DNA of 64,000 bases from Candidatus Cryptobacteroides aphodequi (GTDB lineage: Bacteria; Bacteroidota; Bacteroidia; Bacteroidales; UBA932), in assembly GCA_018065265.1 (NCBI GenBank), contig JAGHTP010000010.1, positions 1 to 64,000 on the forward strand, written 5' to 3'. Under the pieces are notes generated by a model, which did not search any database, was not told the origin of the DNA, and was given only the letters and a program-made list of their open reading frames with translations. Numbering within the stretch: the first letter of the stretch is position 1; every line of letters starts with the position of its first letter. This document shows positions 9,246-19,401 of this stretch, one piece after another. A program made the translations under genes and the position numbers.

Positions 9246-10736
9246 TTATTTGATATTGATATCACCTATTTTGAGCCAGCCGTCTGCATATAATCCCCGC
9301 TTTACGGCCAGTTTGATTCCGGGCTCATTGTCACGGCTGGTGTCAATGATGGCAACGGCAAGGGCATAAGTCCCTTTCGGGGCCTTGAAACTGACCATAG
9401 AGGAATAATTGGACGTCTTTTCCTTAAGCCATTTGGACGGCTCGGCATCTGTAATGCAAATGGAAACCGGACTGTCGTCTTTCAATAGTGCAAAGGCAAC
9501 TTTATATTTATAGTTCCACCTTCTATTGTTATTCGGGCACATCCCGACACCACTGTTCATCCACTCGTGGGCCACCTTGAAGCTCTCACCGGAGCCAGCC
9601 GCCGACGGAGCAATGATGCGGACAGGAGTGAACCGATAACCGCCCTCTATCATGAATCGCTCCACCTCATCCTTGGCCATGCCTATCCATCCGCGGGATT
9701 CGGTTATTTCTCTCAAATCAAGAAAATTCGACCTGGCCTTGATAGCATCATTGCAGGCGAGCTTATAGTAATCAGCCCACGACGCTATTTTTCCCGCATA
9801 CAGGGCATCGGTGTCCCAAGGATGGTATGACTCACTGGTAGAGCCCCAATAGCAGCATTCTCCGATGAAAGGGCCATCGGGGAAATTCTTCAGGATGTTG
9901 TCTATGTCGCTGTCGGCAAACCACTGACTTCCGACCGAGTCTTTCCTGTAAATATACCCCTGCCCTTCAATGGCGACAGCCTGCTCCACATCCAGTCCTA
10001 TTTCGGAGCCGCAGTTTGTCGCAAGTATGACATTGTGAAACGCCTCTCCGTACAGACTTGTGATCCACTTGTACACATTCCCTTTATTTGAAGGGTTGAG
10101 GCAAGTAAGATGATGCCCTTCTCCCCACCATCCAAGGCCATAGCCATCTATGAAATCCACTTTTGTGGGATCATCGAATTCTTTTGCAAATGCCTTTATG
10201 AAATTCCCGAACTTTTCCTGAAACACGGGGTCATCAAGATATGGTGTCCAGTTGTTGTTCACCGAGTCGTCATCCCACAGCCTGTGTGCGGCGAAACCCT
10301 GTGCACCGGCTTCCCGGACGAAGTCGGGTGTGGCATTGTATATATTGTCTTGCCCGTCAACGTATATTCTGAAAGCCAGATGAAGGCCGCGGTCAAGAGC
10401 CCCCTGTATCAAAGCCTTGAAGTTTTCATCTTCCTCCCAGGCATAGTGACCTTCGGTCGGTTCCAACTCGGACCAGCGCGAGCGCCAGTAGAAGACCGAC
10501 GCGTACTTGCGGGCTATGGCATCCATATTGGTCCAATAGTCTGACGCTTTGGCAACGTAGTCGTTTGCATCATCATACAGGGCCCACCCCATCATAGGGT
10601 TACGCACAAGTGACTTCAGTTCAGGCTCGAATGTGTATTTCACATTCGTGGAAGCGGTCTCTTCCGGTTCGGCCGTATTGACACACGAAACGGCTGAGCA
10701 GAAGGCAAGAGCGAATATCGTCAATACTTTACGCAT
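9246..10736 (-). CDS. DUF4832-like/TIM-barrel glycoside hydrolase, lipoprotein
   Basis: RNPMMGWALYDD...YWRSRWSELEPTEGHYAWE; start trimmed to MRKVLTIFALAFCSAVSC because the ORF-track N-terminus overlaps SusD out of frame. Confidence 0.7.
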   Translation of the reverse strand: MRKVLTIFALAFCSAVSCVNTAEPEETASTNVKYTFEPELKSLVRNPMMGWALYDDANDYVAKASDYWTNMDAIARKYASVFYWRSRWSELEPTEGHYAWEEDENFKALIQGALDRGLHLAFRIYVDGQDNIYNATPDFVREAGAQGFAAHRLWDDDSVNNNWTPYLDDPVFQEKFGNFIKAFAKEFDDPTKVDFIDGYGLGWWGEGHHLTCLNPSNKGNVYKWITSLYGEAFHNVILATNCGSEIGLDVEQAVAIEGQGYIYRKDSVGSQWFADSDIDNILKNFPDGPFIGECCYWGSTSESYHPWDTDALYAGKIASWADYYKLACNDAIKARSNFLDLREITESRGWIGMAKDEVERFMIEGGYRFTPVRIIAPSAAGSGESFKVAHEWMNSGVGMCPNNNRRWNYKYKVAFALLKDDSPVSICITDAEPSKWLKEKTSNYSSMVSFKAPKGTYALAVAIIDTSRDNEPGIKLAVKRGLYADGWLKIGDINIK

Positions 10737-10737
10737 A

Positions 10738-12264
10738 CTAGAACCCGTCGTTTTGAACAAGGTTGGGGTTTTCATACAGCGCCTTCTGAGGAATAGCATA
10801 GAGGTTATGCTTATCCTCCGCCATAATTTTGCCCCTTGCCTGTGCGTTGGAAATAAGTTTACCATGACGGATGAGGTCCGGCCGGCGCATTCCTTCCCAG
10901 CAGAATTCCCAGCCTCGTTCATCAAGAATATGGTCGCGGAAAGCGTTCTTGTCGCTGATGTCATCAATCTCCGACTGATGGGCACTTCCTTCGTAATTGT
11001 CAAAAGCCCTGCGGCGGATCTGGTGGAGCAGCGCCTTCGCCTCATCGGTGGGGCCATCAAGTTCATTCAGGGCTTCCGCTCTTGCAAGAAGGACCTCAGC
11101 ATAGCGGTCTATTACATAGTCGCTTGCATCCCATTGTCCGGTTGTGCTGGCATTCTCCTGGTACTTCATAGGGATAGCGCCGGGCTTGCCCGTGTATTCC
11201 GTTCTACGGTCAACTTCGTAGCTGCCGTTCCAGTAGTGGGTCATCAGAGCGTTCCTGCGCTTGTCATCAGACGCATAAGTGTCATAAAAATCCCAAGGAA
11301 CCAGGAACCCGCCCCATTTTGTAAGAGCTATTCCGGACTTGGACTCATAGTCGGCGGGAAGCGCGTGTGCAAGGAAGCAGTTTCCAAGCCCGCCCGTAGG
11401 GAAGCAAGGTATGGGGAAGATGACTTCCTTGTTCTTCTGATTGTCTGGAGACCATATGGACATATAGTCTTCCATCAGCGTGTACTGATTGCTGTTTATG
11501 ATTTCCAATGAGAGGGCGGCAACCTTCTCCCACCACTCCCGGGCTTTTTCAGGATGTCCCCTGTGATAGGTCTCCTGACCGGCCTCATGCATATAGAGTT
11601 TGATGAGATACATCTTGGCGATACCTTTCGTCATATGTCCCCACTCCGACTCAAGCAGTTCATTGGCCTCAGGCAGATTCTCTATGCATTCTTCCAATTC
11701 CGTTTGAACAAAATCCACATACCAGTCCACCGTGGGGCGTTCAGGGTAATAGTCAGACGCCTTTTCAGGATAAAGTGCTATGTCGGGGTCCGTGACAATC
11801 GGAACAGTTCCATAAAGATCGTAAAGGTCATATGCCCATATGGCCCTGAGGCAGCGGATTTCGGCTGTGTATTTACGTTTCTTGGGCGCACTGATGGAGA
11901 CTCTCTTCAATTTTGCAAGCAGAGCTGTGGCCTTGGTGACCGCAGGCATCATTTCCGTGTAGAAGAGAGCCATGTCGCTTGTCTCTGCCTTCCACATATA
12001 ATTAAGCTGAACGTCCCACACCCAGTTGCAATCACACTCGTCGGTGCAGCCAACCTCCATTGTAAGAAGGGAGCCCCATGCGCAATTGTACTGCTCCCAG
12101 CCGCTTCCTCTCAGCTCATGGTACAGGCCCGTTACAGCAGTCTTGACATCATCTTCAGTATTCAAAACATTGTCTGACGACAACTGATCGAAAGTTATTG
12201 GCTCAAGAGGGTAGCAGGCCATAACTGAAATGACGGAAAGAATAATGTAAAATATCTTTTTCAT
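10738..12264 (-). CDS. susD-like: RagB/SusD family nutrient-binding outer-membrane lipoprotein
   Basis: VIDRYAEVLLARAEALNEL, RDHILDERGWEFCWEGMRRPDLIRHGK; adjacent to SusC. Confidence 0.93.
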   Translation of the reverse strand: MKKIFYIILSVISVMACYPLEPITFDQLSSDNVLNTEDDVKTAVTGLYHELRGSGWEQYNCAWGSLLTMEVGCTDECDCNWVWDVQLNYMWKAETSDMALFYTEMMPAVTKATALLAKLKRVSISAPKKRKYTAEIRCLRAIWAYDLYDLYGTVPIVTDPDIALYPEKASDYYPERPTVDWYVDFVQTELEECIENLPEANELLESEWGHMTKGIAKMYLIKLYMHEAGQETYHRGHPEKAREWWEKVAALSLEIINSNQYTLMEDYMSIWSPDNQKNKEVIFPIPCFPTGGLGNCFLAHALPADYESKSGIALTKWGGFLVPWDFYDTYASDDKRRNALMTHYWNGSYEVDRRTEYTGKPGAIPMKYQENASTTGQWDASDYVIDRYAEVLLARAEALNELDGPTDEAKALLHQIRRRAFDNYEGSAHQSEIDDISDKNAFRDHILDERGWEFCWEGMRRPDLIRHGKLISNAQARGKIMAEDKHNLYAIPQKALYENPNLVQNDGF

Positions 12265-12277
12265 ATGATTCGCTTTT

Positions 12278-15200
12278 TTAGAATGTGAGGTCTATTCCGG
12301 CCATGAAAGTATGCTGGTTGGGATAACCCGCCTTGAAGTCGGTTTCAGGGTCATTGCCGGTATATTCCGTAATCAGGAAAGGATTCTCCAGCTGGACATA
12401 GACTCTCGCCTTGGAGAAGATTCTTCCTGCGAACCTGTCGGGCACAGTGTAACCGAGCGTTATGTTCTTGCACCTGATGAACCATCCTTTTTCATAGAGA
12501 TACGTTCCGGGCTGAGGATAAGCGCTGGTGAATCCGGAAGGAAGTTCGGCATCCATATTGGTGCTGGACCAACGGTTGCGAACATCATACATCATATTCT
12601 GTCCCGTAAGGATACGCCTGATTTCGGGAATGGAGTACTTGCTCCTGGTGGCATTGGAAACCATCCTGTCGAAAAGGCCGTAGAAAAATATATTCAAGTC
12701 GAAGCCTTTATATGAGAATGTGTTGTTGAGACCCATCGAGAAACCCGGGTCGGTTGTTCCATAAAGAACGATATCGGCCTCATCAATCTTTCCGTCTGGC
12801 CTTCCCAAATACTGGACCTTACCGTTTTCATCCATTACAAGATTGCCCATTCCGTCCCGTACATAGCCATTGACATCTTTGATTTTGAAAGAACCGGGTA
12901 AAAGTCCCGGCATACTTTCCGGCACTTCCTCGTCAGGCTGTAGAATACCATCGGCCAGATATCCGTAAAGCGAGCGGATGGGGTCGTCCGGTTTCTGCCA
13001 GGGGCTTAGATTGTTTTCAGGGTTGCGCTCCTTCCAACGGTCAACGTATCTGGTGAACGTCAAATCAGTATCCCAACGGAATTCCCCTGTAAAATTGCGG
13101 GTGTGGAGGGTTAGTTCGACTCCGGAACTTTGGGTACTTCCGATATTGGCAGCCACGGTGCTCACTTCCATAAATGACTTGAGCGTACGGTAGCCGAGAA
13201 GGTCTGCCACCTCCTTGGTGAAGTACTCTGCAACGACACTGATTCTCTGGTCGAGGAATCCGAGGTCGGCGCCAACGTTGAATTCAGTGGTGGTTTCCCA
13301 TTTCAGATCGGGATTCGCCAGCTGTGATTTGCCCGTTCCGGTGCTGACCTTGTCTCCGAACACATACTGCCGCCATGCGGATGTGTAGTATTCGAATGCG
13401 TTGTTGCCGATATTGCTGTTTCCCGTCTGACCAAGACTGACGCGGAGTTTCATTTCTGAAATCCACTCTACATCCTTGAGAAAATCCTCATTCTTGACTT
13501 TCCAAGCGACAGCTCCCGACGGGAAGAATCCGTATTTGTTATTGGAGCCGAACTTGCTGGACCCGTCCACACGAGCCGTGAATGTGAACAGGTATTTGTC
13601 CAAAAGGTTGTAATTGACACGGCCGAAGTACGACTTGAGGACATTTATGGATTGGCCTGAGCCTACGGTCGGCCTGGCCCCCTCTCCCGTTGCCAGAGAG
13701 TTATAAAGGAAAAGATCCGTGAAAAAATTGGTATTGGCGGCGGAAAGGCTTTCATATTTGAAATCCTGATATGAATAACCGGCCAGGACATTCAGGACGT
13801 GGTTCCCATCGCCGAATTTCACGTTGTAATTAAGAGTACCCTCAAACAGTTTGTCAAGTTCGGAAGCATAAGACTTGCTTGCCTTTCCTCCTTCCTGAAG
13901 GCCATAAAGGGTAGTTTTGGGAAGATACGCATTACGCATTCCCGACTGCTCGTCAAGACCAAGATTGATTTTCGCCGAAAGCCCGGGTAGAATATCTGCC
14001 TTCAACCATGCATCAACCAGGAAACGGTTGGTGGTAGTATGGTCGTCTATCTCAAGCAGAGACACGGGGTTAGGCACGGCCGCCATAAGGGGGCTGATAG
14101 AATAGTTGCCCTTTGCATCTTTCACCGGGACGGTGGGGTCATAGGCAAGGGCAGCATTCAGCAGTCCGGAATTCTCGAAGTCTTCAGTTCCGAGAGGGAT
14201 GTTGGATGATTTGATGTGGCTTTTCGTAGCCGTCACACCCCAGGAGAAGATGTTGTTGAGCTGATGTTCCAGATTCAACCTTCCCGAAAACCTGGTGAAA
14301 TCGGAATTCTTGACGACACCATTCTGATCATAGTAGTTGAATGATGCCATGTACTTCAGTTTTGAAGAGCCTCCGGAAACCGAGATATTATGCTGGTTGA
14401 TCATACCTTGCTGGGTAACAAGATCGTACCAGTCCGTCCCCTCTCCCGCGTTTGCAATCTGTGCCTCCGTATAGGGGATATTGGCCTTGGAAATCACGGT
14501 TGAAGGGTCGGTTTTTCCATAAGGATATATCTGATTGTCATACAGCCACTTCTCCTTAGCGAATGCATTGGCTTCGAGCATAAAATCAGTAGCATTCATA
14601 ACCTCCGTCTTGCGGGCAATCTGCTGAATGCCGTAACTGGCGGAATAATTCACAACGGGGCGTCCCTCGTAGCCGTTCTTTGTGGTAATGATGACGACTC
14701 CGTTTGCAGCACGCGCACCGTAGATTGCGGTGGAAGACGCATCCTTCAAAATCTCAATCGATTGAATATCATTGGGGTTTATGGAGTTAAGAGGGTTGTG
14801 CGAGCCGAAATCAGTATATCGGTTATTGTTCCCGGGCTCAACGTTGGAGCCGTTTATCGGGAAGCCGTCTATAATATACAGCGGGTCATTGCCTGCGCCC
14901 GTGGATGCCGCACCACGGATGAGCAGCGATACTCCGCCGCCGGGCTGGGCACTGGTCTGAATCGCGGTAACACCCGCGGCACGTCCTGCAAGCATGGTTG
15001 ACACGGAAATATTGGACGAGGCGAGGAGTTCGGATGATTTGACCGATGACACAGCACCTGTAAGGTCACTCTTCTTCACGCTGCCGTATCCTATGATGAC
15101 GGACTCCTCCAACTCGTTCATGCTCTCCGCTACAGTGAAATCAACCCTTCCGCTCTTGACGGGGGTCTTCTCGATTTCATCATAACCGAGACAGCTGCAA

Positions 15201-15664
15201 ATAAGAGTATTACCCTTGGCAATCGTTATGCTGAACTGCCCGTTCGCATCCGTTATGCATCCATCATTGGTGCCTTTGACTTTGATGACGGCGCCCTGGA
15301 CAGTCAGCCCGGAATTATCCTTCACCACACCGGTGACATCAATCATAACCGTAGATACCGCCTGGGCTACCTCTTTTGGCAGAATGTTGACCATTTTGCC
15401 ATCTATTCTGACAAGCACATCCTGGCCTGCGAAAATGGCTTTGAGAACATCTTCAATGCTGGAGTCCTTGAATTCAGCCGTTATCTTTCTGGAAAGATCC
15501 ACATCTTTGGTCTGGAACATATACGACAGGCCCTGCTGCTCTTTAAGCATTTCCAAAGCCTGCTCAACGGTATTATTCCTGAGTTTGATGCTGATATTCT
15601 GCCCCAACGCCGTATTGCTGAAAGCAAAGGCAAGGGCAAGAATGATTGGTATCAGTCTTCGCAT
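12278..15664 (-). CDS. susC-like: SusC/RagA TonB-linked outer-membrane protein with N-terminal STN domain
   Basis: STN NISIKLRNNTVEQALEMLKEQQGLSYMF; carboxypeptidase-like repeat; VIIGYGSVKKSDLTGAVSSV; DPLYIIDGFPINGS; IEILKDASSTAIYGARAANGVVIITTK. Confidence 0.96.
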   Translation of the reverse strand: MRRLIPIILALAFAFSNTALGQNISIKLRNNTVEQALEMLKEQQGLSYMFQTKDVDLSRKITAEFKDSSIEDVLKAIFAGQDVLVRIDGKMVNILPKEVAQAVSTVMIDVTGVVKDNSGLTVQGAVIKVKGTNDGCITDANGQFSITIAKGNTLICSCLGYDEIEKTPVKSGRVDFTVAESMNELEESVIIGYGSVKKSDLTGAVSSVKSSELLASSNISVSTMLAGRAAGVTAIQTSAQPGGGVSLLIRGAASTGAGNDPLYIIDGFPINGSNVEPGNNNRYTDFGSHNPLNSINPNDIQSIEILKDASSTAIYGARAANGVVIITTKNGYEGRPVVNYSASYGIQQIARKTEVMNATDFMLEANAFAKEKWLYDNQIYPYGKTDPSTVISKANIPYTEAQIANAGEGTDWYDLVTQQGMINQHNISVSGGSSKLKYMASFNYYDQNGVVKNSDFTRFSGRLNLEHQLNNIFSWGVTATKSHIKSSNIPLGTEDFENSGLLNAALAYDPTVPVKDAKGNYSISPLMAAVPNPVSLLEIDDHTTTNRFLVDAWLKADILPGLSAKINLGLDEQSGMRNAYLPKTTLYGLQEGGKASKSYASELDKLFEGTLNYNVKFGDGNHVLNVLAGYSYQDFKYESLSAANTNFFTDLFLYNSLATGEGARPTVGSGQSINVLKSYFGRVNYNLLDKYLFTFTARVDGSSKFGSNNKYGFFPSGAVAWKVKNEDFLKDVEWISEMKLRVSLGQTGNSNIGNNAFEYYTSAWRQYVFGDKVSTGTGKSQLANPDLKWETTTEFNVGADLGFLDQRISVVAEYFTKEVADLLGYRTLKSFMEVSTVAANIGSTQSSGVELTLHTRNFTGEFRWDTDLTFTRYVDRWKERNPENNLSPWQKPDDPIRSLYGYLADGILQPDEEVPESMPGLLPGSFKIKDVNGYVRDGMGNLVMDENGKVQYLGRPDGKIDEADIVLYGTTDPGFSMGLNNTFSYKGFDLNIFFYGLFDRMVSNATRSKYSIPEIRRILTGQNMMYDVRNRWSSTNMDAELPSGFTSAYPQPGTYLYEKGWFIRCKNITLGYTVPDRFAGRIFSKARVYVQLENPFLITEYTGNDPETDFKAGYPNQHTFMAGIDLTF

Positions 15665-15816
15665 ATTGTTTTGTAGTTAATAAACGTTCTTTCATAACAA
15701 CGCAAAATACACTCTTCACACGTAATCGGATGAGGGTTTTTTAAGCCCTGGCCGGGCATCCCTTTACGTGCAGACATCCACTCAAGCGTATTATATTTTA
15801 GTAACCACAATTTCAG

Positions 15817-17028
15817 ATGAGAAAATCCTCTTTTTTAGTCGTCTCTCTCCTTATCTGCACGCTTGCTGGCGCAGAGGAGAGGAATAGATGCCCGTATTCG
15901 GACATTGATTGGCAGGAATGCATCCAGATTAACACATCCAGCCATATGCATTGCACAAACATGAAAATGCTGAATGTATTCCTGAAACATAATTATGAAT
16001 TGTTCGCCATCTCCAACTATTATCCGTCAGCGCCGACATATCCCGGAGCGGAAGCCATTGTTTCTCGCGGATTCCCGACATGGGACCATCCTGTTGCAAT
16101 CAACGGCAAACTGGTGGAAGGTCATTTCGACTGGAATGAGGAGATAAGCAAATGGGAGAACGAACTGAGCCCCGTCCAGAGAGCGAAACTGCCTCTGAAG
16201 GCGAACACTGACAAGATGTTTCCCAAATGGCCGAAAAAAGTGCTTGAGATACCAAATGCCGAACACCACAATTTCCAATATGAGAACGGAGAGAATGTCA
16301 GCGGTCTGCATATGTGCTGCCCCGGTTCTCTTTTCATAAGCGGCACTTTTGATGCAAGGAATGAATTCGGCACTTTCTCGCACCTTGGGATTGACTTCGG
16401 CGCAGGTCTTTTCTGGAAAGAAGCCGTGGACCATATTTGTGACGGGCTCATGATCCCTGATGGTGGCGGTATAACCATCAACCATCCGAAGTGGTCCAAA
16501 CTCGACAGGGAATTCCTTCTGGAAATGTTGGACTACGATTCCAGGATTCTTGGAATGGAAGTGCTCGAATATGGCGCCAACAGCGAGAATATCTGGGACT
16601 GGGTACTGTCAACAGGCAGGCAATGTTATGGATTCTTTGTCCCCGATTGGGGCGCCCTTATGGATATCGACGTGTTTGGAGTCAATGTCCTCGTTGTTCC
16701 GGAAAGGACGGCAGAGGCCTGCCTGAGGGCCTATAGGAAAGGGAATTCCTATGGAGCGACCAGGGGTTATGGAGAACTGAAATTTACTTCGATATCGTTC
16801 AAGGACAACGTCCTTCACGCATCAACGGACAAACCGGCCAAATTTCAGGTCAAAAGCGCTAACGGAGTTGTGGCCGAGTTCGAAGGAACAGAATTCGATT
16901 ATACGCCTACAGGGGAAGGGTTCAGCTGCGGGCCGCTCACAGACATCTTTCTTCGAATAGTTGCCACGGCCGCTGACGGCTGCGGGGAAGTTCTATATTC
17001 CCAGCCTTTCATGCTGACGAACAACTGA
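15817..17028 (+). CDS. Exported PHP-domain-like metal-dependent hydrolase
   Basis: Signal peptide; His-rich motifs NTSSHMHCTN, AEHHN, GGITINHPKW, VPDWG. Confidence 0.5.
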   Translation: MRKSSFLVVSLLICTLAGAEERNRCPYSDIDWQECIQINTSSHMHCTNMKMLNVFLKHNYELFAISNYYPSAPTYPGAEAIVSRGFPTWDHPVAINGKLVEGHFDWNEEISKWENELSPVQRAKLPLKANTDKMFPKWPKKVLEIPNAEHHNFQYENGENVSGLHMCCPGSLFISGTFDARNEFGTFSHLGIDFGAGLFWKEAVDHICDGLMIPDGGGITINHPKWSKLDREFLLEMLDYDSRILGMEVLEYGANSENIWDWVLSTGRQCYGFFVPDWGALMDIDVFGVNVLVVPERTAEACLRAYRKGNSYGATRGYGELKFTSISFKDNVLHASTDKPAKFQVKSANGVVAEFEGTEFDYTPTGEGFSCGPLTDIFLRIVATAADGCGEVLYSQPFMLTNN

Positions 17029-17033
17029 CAAAA

Positions 17034-17067
17034 AAAATCCGGCGGGAAATGATTCCTGCCGGATTTT
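17034..17067. terminator. Bidirectional intrinsic terminator
   Basis: AAAATCCGGCGGGAA-ATGA-TTCCTGCCGGATTTT hairpin (one G:T) between convergent genes, flanked by A and T runs. Confidence 0.85.
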
Positions 17068-17086
17068 GTTTTGTTGGAAGAGGGAA

Positions 17087-17869
17087 TTACTTCTTGATCT
17101 TCTCGAAGGTGAATGTGTGCTCGTCGTCGAAGTCGAGACCGGTGAGGTCTGTCTCGTTCCAAACGCCGTAGTACTTGGTCTCCTTGGTGATGCATCCGTT
17201 GGCATCATACTCGTACTCGTAAACAGCGGTCTTGGGAGCGGGTTCGTCACCGAAGTCCCACCAGCGGCAGCTCTCGAGAACATTAACGGAAGTGTTGCCC
17301 ATAAAGCCGGCTTCCCACATCCAGCGCTTCATATCAGCATCCTCATCCCAATGTGTCTGAACGCCACCGAGGTTCTTCTTGTCAAGATAGCTAGCCTTCT
17401 TCTGACGCCAGAAGTTGTTGGCGGCATCCCAACGGCCCCAAGCCATGATGTTGCCATCCTCGATTGTCTGGTTGGTGCGCTCAACACCGTCCTTAACGAC
17501 CTTTACAAGGTAACCGTTCTTGTCGAATGTGTTAGCCCAGGTGTGCTCTGTGGTCTTGATTTCGATAGCATGGCCGGCAGCGTCAAGAGTAGCGGTGTAC
17601 TCTGTGGTCTTGTCGCCCTTGTAGTTGTTGATGATGGTGAGCTTGGTGCCATTGTAAGTGAACTCACGGGACTCCTCCTCGTTTCCGTAGTAGATAACGC
17701 GGCCCTGAGCGTCATACTTGAACTCATTGCCGTCGAGAGATGTGATGCGATACTCCTTTACGAAGGTCTCGTCACCGCCTTTTCCACCGTTCTCTTCGCC
17801 GCCCTTATTGCAAGATGCGAAGGAAACCAATGTTGCAGCCATAGCTGCGAATGCAAAAATCTTTTTCAT
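17087..17869 (-). CDS. Small lipoprotein with RHS/YD-like repeats
   Basis: Lipobox LVSFASC; repeats such as GNEFKYDAQGRVIYYGNEEESREFTYNGTKL and NTFDKNGYLVKVVKDG. Confidence 0.55.
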   Translation of the reverse strand: MKKIFAFAAMAATLVSFASCNKGGEENGGKGGDETFVKEYRITSLDGNEFKYDAQGRVIYYGNEEESREFTYNGTKLTIINNYKGDKTTEYTATLDAAGHAIEIKTTEHTWANTFDKNGYLVKVVKDGVERTNQTIEDGNIMAWGRWDAANNFWRQKKASYLDKKNLGGVQTHWDEDADMKRWMWEAGFMGNTSVNVLESCRWWDFGDEPAPKTAVYEYEYDANGCITKETKYYGVWNETDLTGLDFDDEHTFTFEKIKK

Positions 17870-17907
17870 TTTTTAAAGAATTTGTGGTTAATAAAAAGTG
17901 TTGTTTG

Positions 17908-19401
17908 TTAGTAAGTTATATACTGTTTGATTTTTTCTATACAACGCAGTCTGTCTGATGCGATGTTATCCGAAGCATCGACAACCCTGTACTCGAAGCT
18001 TGCTCCGCTGCGCTTGCACGAGCAGTATAGCGCGCCCATCGAAGCGTATGAATCGTCATCATCGGTACAGCTGAAGTAATAGCGCTCGCCTTCCGCCGTC
18101 GAAAGACGCCCGCCAAGATCGGCTGATATGAACGATATGATGGCAAAATCCGCCTTTGCATCCATCACATCAGCTCCGGTCTTCCCGAAGGCAACGGCTA
18201 TCTTCTTTCCCTGCCTTATCGATGCGTAGGAATCTTCCCATTCGGAGAGACTTTTCTTTGACAAATCGCAAGGCAGATAAATGAAGTTGAACGTCGTATT
18301 GGGGGAATAAAGGGTTGCCATAGCATCGGCAATCTCGGCATCCGGCAGGCCGTAGTGGAAGAAATAGACTCCGACGGCATCGGCCTGCGCATTGAAATTC
18401 ACCGACTTCATCGTTCCATCTTCCGCGGGTAGGACATCCTGTCTAGAAGCCTCCTTGATAGCAGGCCACTGCGAAGCTCCGTTCATATAATGGTCGAAAA
18501 GAGGAAGCACTTCAAGCAGCGCATCGTTCCATACAGATGAAGAGTGCCCGCCGTTCACAACACGGTACTCGTGAGCAAAATTCCTGTCACGAAGAAGGGT
18601 GTGAAGGGAGTCATTGGCAATGAGAAGCTGCTCTTCGTCATCACCGCAGATGAAGAACCATTTCACCTTCTCGAGCTCAGAACGGTTCGCATCTATGAAC
18701 TGATAATACGGGCAATGCTCCTTATAGTAATCGGTGAGCCTCTCTTCGCCCGCCTTGCCTACTCCACCGAATATCTTGCCCCACTGGCCGTCCCAGCCGC
18801 TCTGGCTTTCGGTCATATACTGGGCGTCGGTGCGGAACGACATGCTCAAAGGAGCGCTGCAGCAGAACACATCGGGATTCTTCTCGGCAAGGACCATAGC
18901 CCCGAAGCCACCCATCGAATATCCCGTAAGGGCACGGTGTCCTGCATCGGGAATGGTACGGAAGCACTTGTCGACATAAGGGACAAACTCCTTTATGAAC
19001 ATATCCATATACTTGTAACTGCCGTTATAGTAGTTGCTGTAATATGAACTGAAGCCCGAGGGGAACACGTAAATCATATCACTCAGGCCGGAATTCTCGA
19101 GGCTCTGGATTCTGGTGTTCGCGTGCAGATAGTTTCCGTTCCAGGAATTATTGTTATCGCCCAGGCCGTGAAGCATATATACCACAGAATAGTGCCTGTC
19201 CTTTTCCTTCACATAGCTCGCGGGCAGATAAACCGAGAACTTGACATCGGTGCCGAGGATATCGCTGTGCATAACCATATCCTTGGTATAACGTTCGAAC
19301 GTGCCGTCGGTAGGAGGCAGTTCGCGGGGTTTGGTACAACCGCAGGCTCCGGCCACAATGGCCGCAGCGACAAACAGAACCAATTTATTCAGCTTCATCA
19401 T
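17908..19401 (-). CDS. Putative esterase family lipoprotein (alpha/beta hydrolase, esterase D-like)
   Basis: YSVVYMLHGLGDNNNSW, GHRALTGYSMGGFGAMVLAEKNPDVF, VVNGGHSSSVW. Confidence 0.85.
   Translation of the reverse strand: MMKLNKLVLFVAAAIVAGACGCTKPRELPPTDGTFERYTKDMVMHSDILGTDVKFSVYLPASYVKEKDRHYSVVYMLHGLGDNNNSWNGNYLHANTRIQSLENSGLSDMIYVFPSGFSSYYSNYYNGSYKYMDMFIKEFVPYVDKCFRTIPDAGHRALTGYSMGGFGAMVLAEKNPDVFCCSAPLSMSFRTDAQYMTESQSGWDGQWGKIFGGVGKAGEERLTDYYKEHCPYYQFIDANRSELEKVKWFFICGDDEEQLLIANDSLHTLLRDRNFAHEYRVVNGGHSSSVWNDALLEVLPLFDHYMNGASQWPAIKEASRQDVLPAEDGTMKSVNFNAQADAVGVYFFHYGLPDAEIADAMATLYSPNTTFNFIYLPCDLSKKSLSEWEDSYASIRQGKKIAVAFGKTGADVMDAKADFAIISFISADLGGRLSTAEGERYYFSCTDDDDSYASMGALYCSCKRSGASFEYRVVDASDNIASDRLRCIEKIKQYITY

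Noticed and set aside
10737-11066. N-terminal 110-aa extension of the DUF4832-like ORF
   Set aside because: Out-of-frame overlap with SusD; signal peptide starts at 10736.
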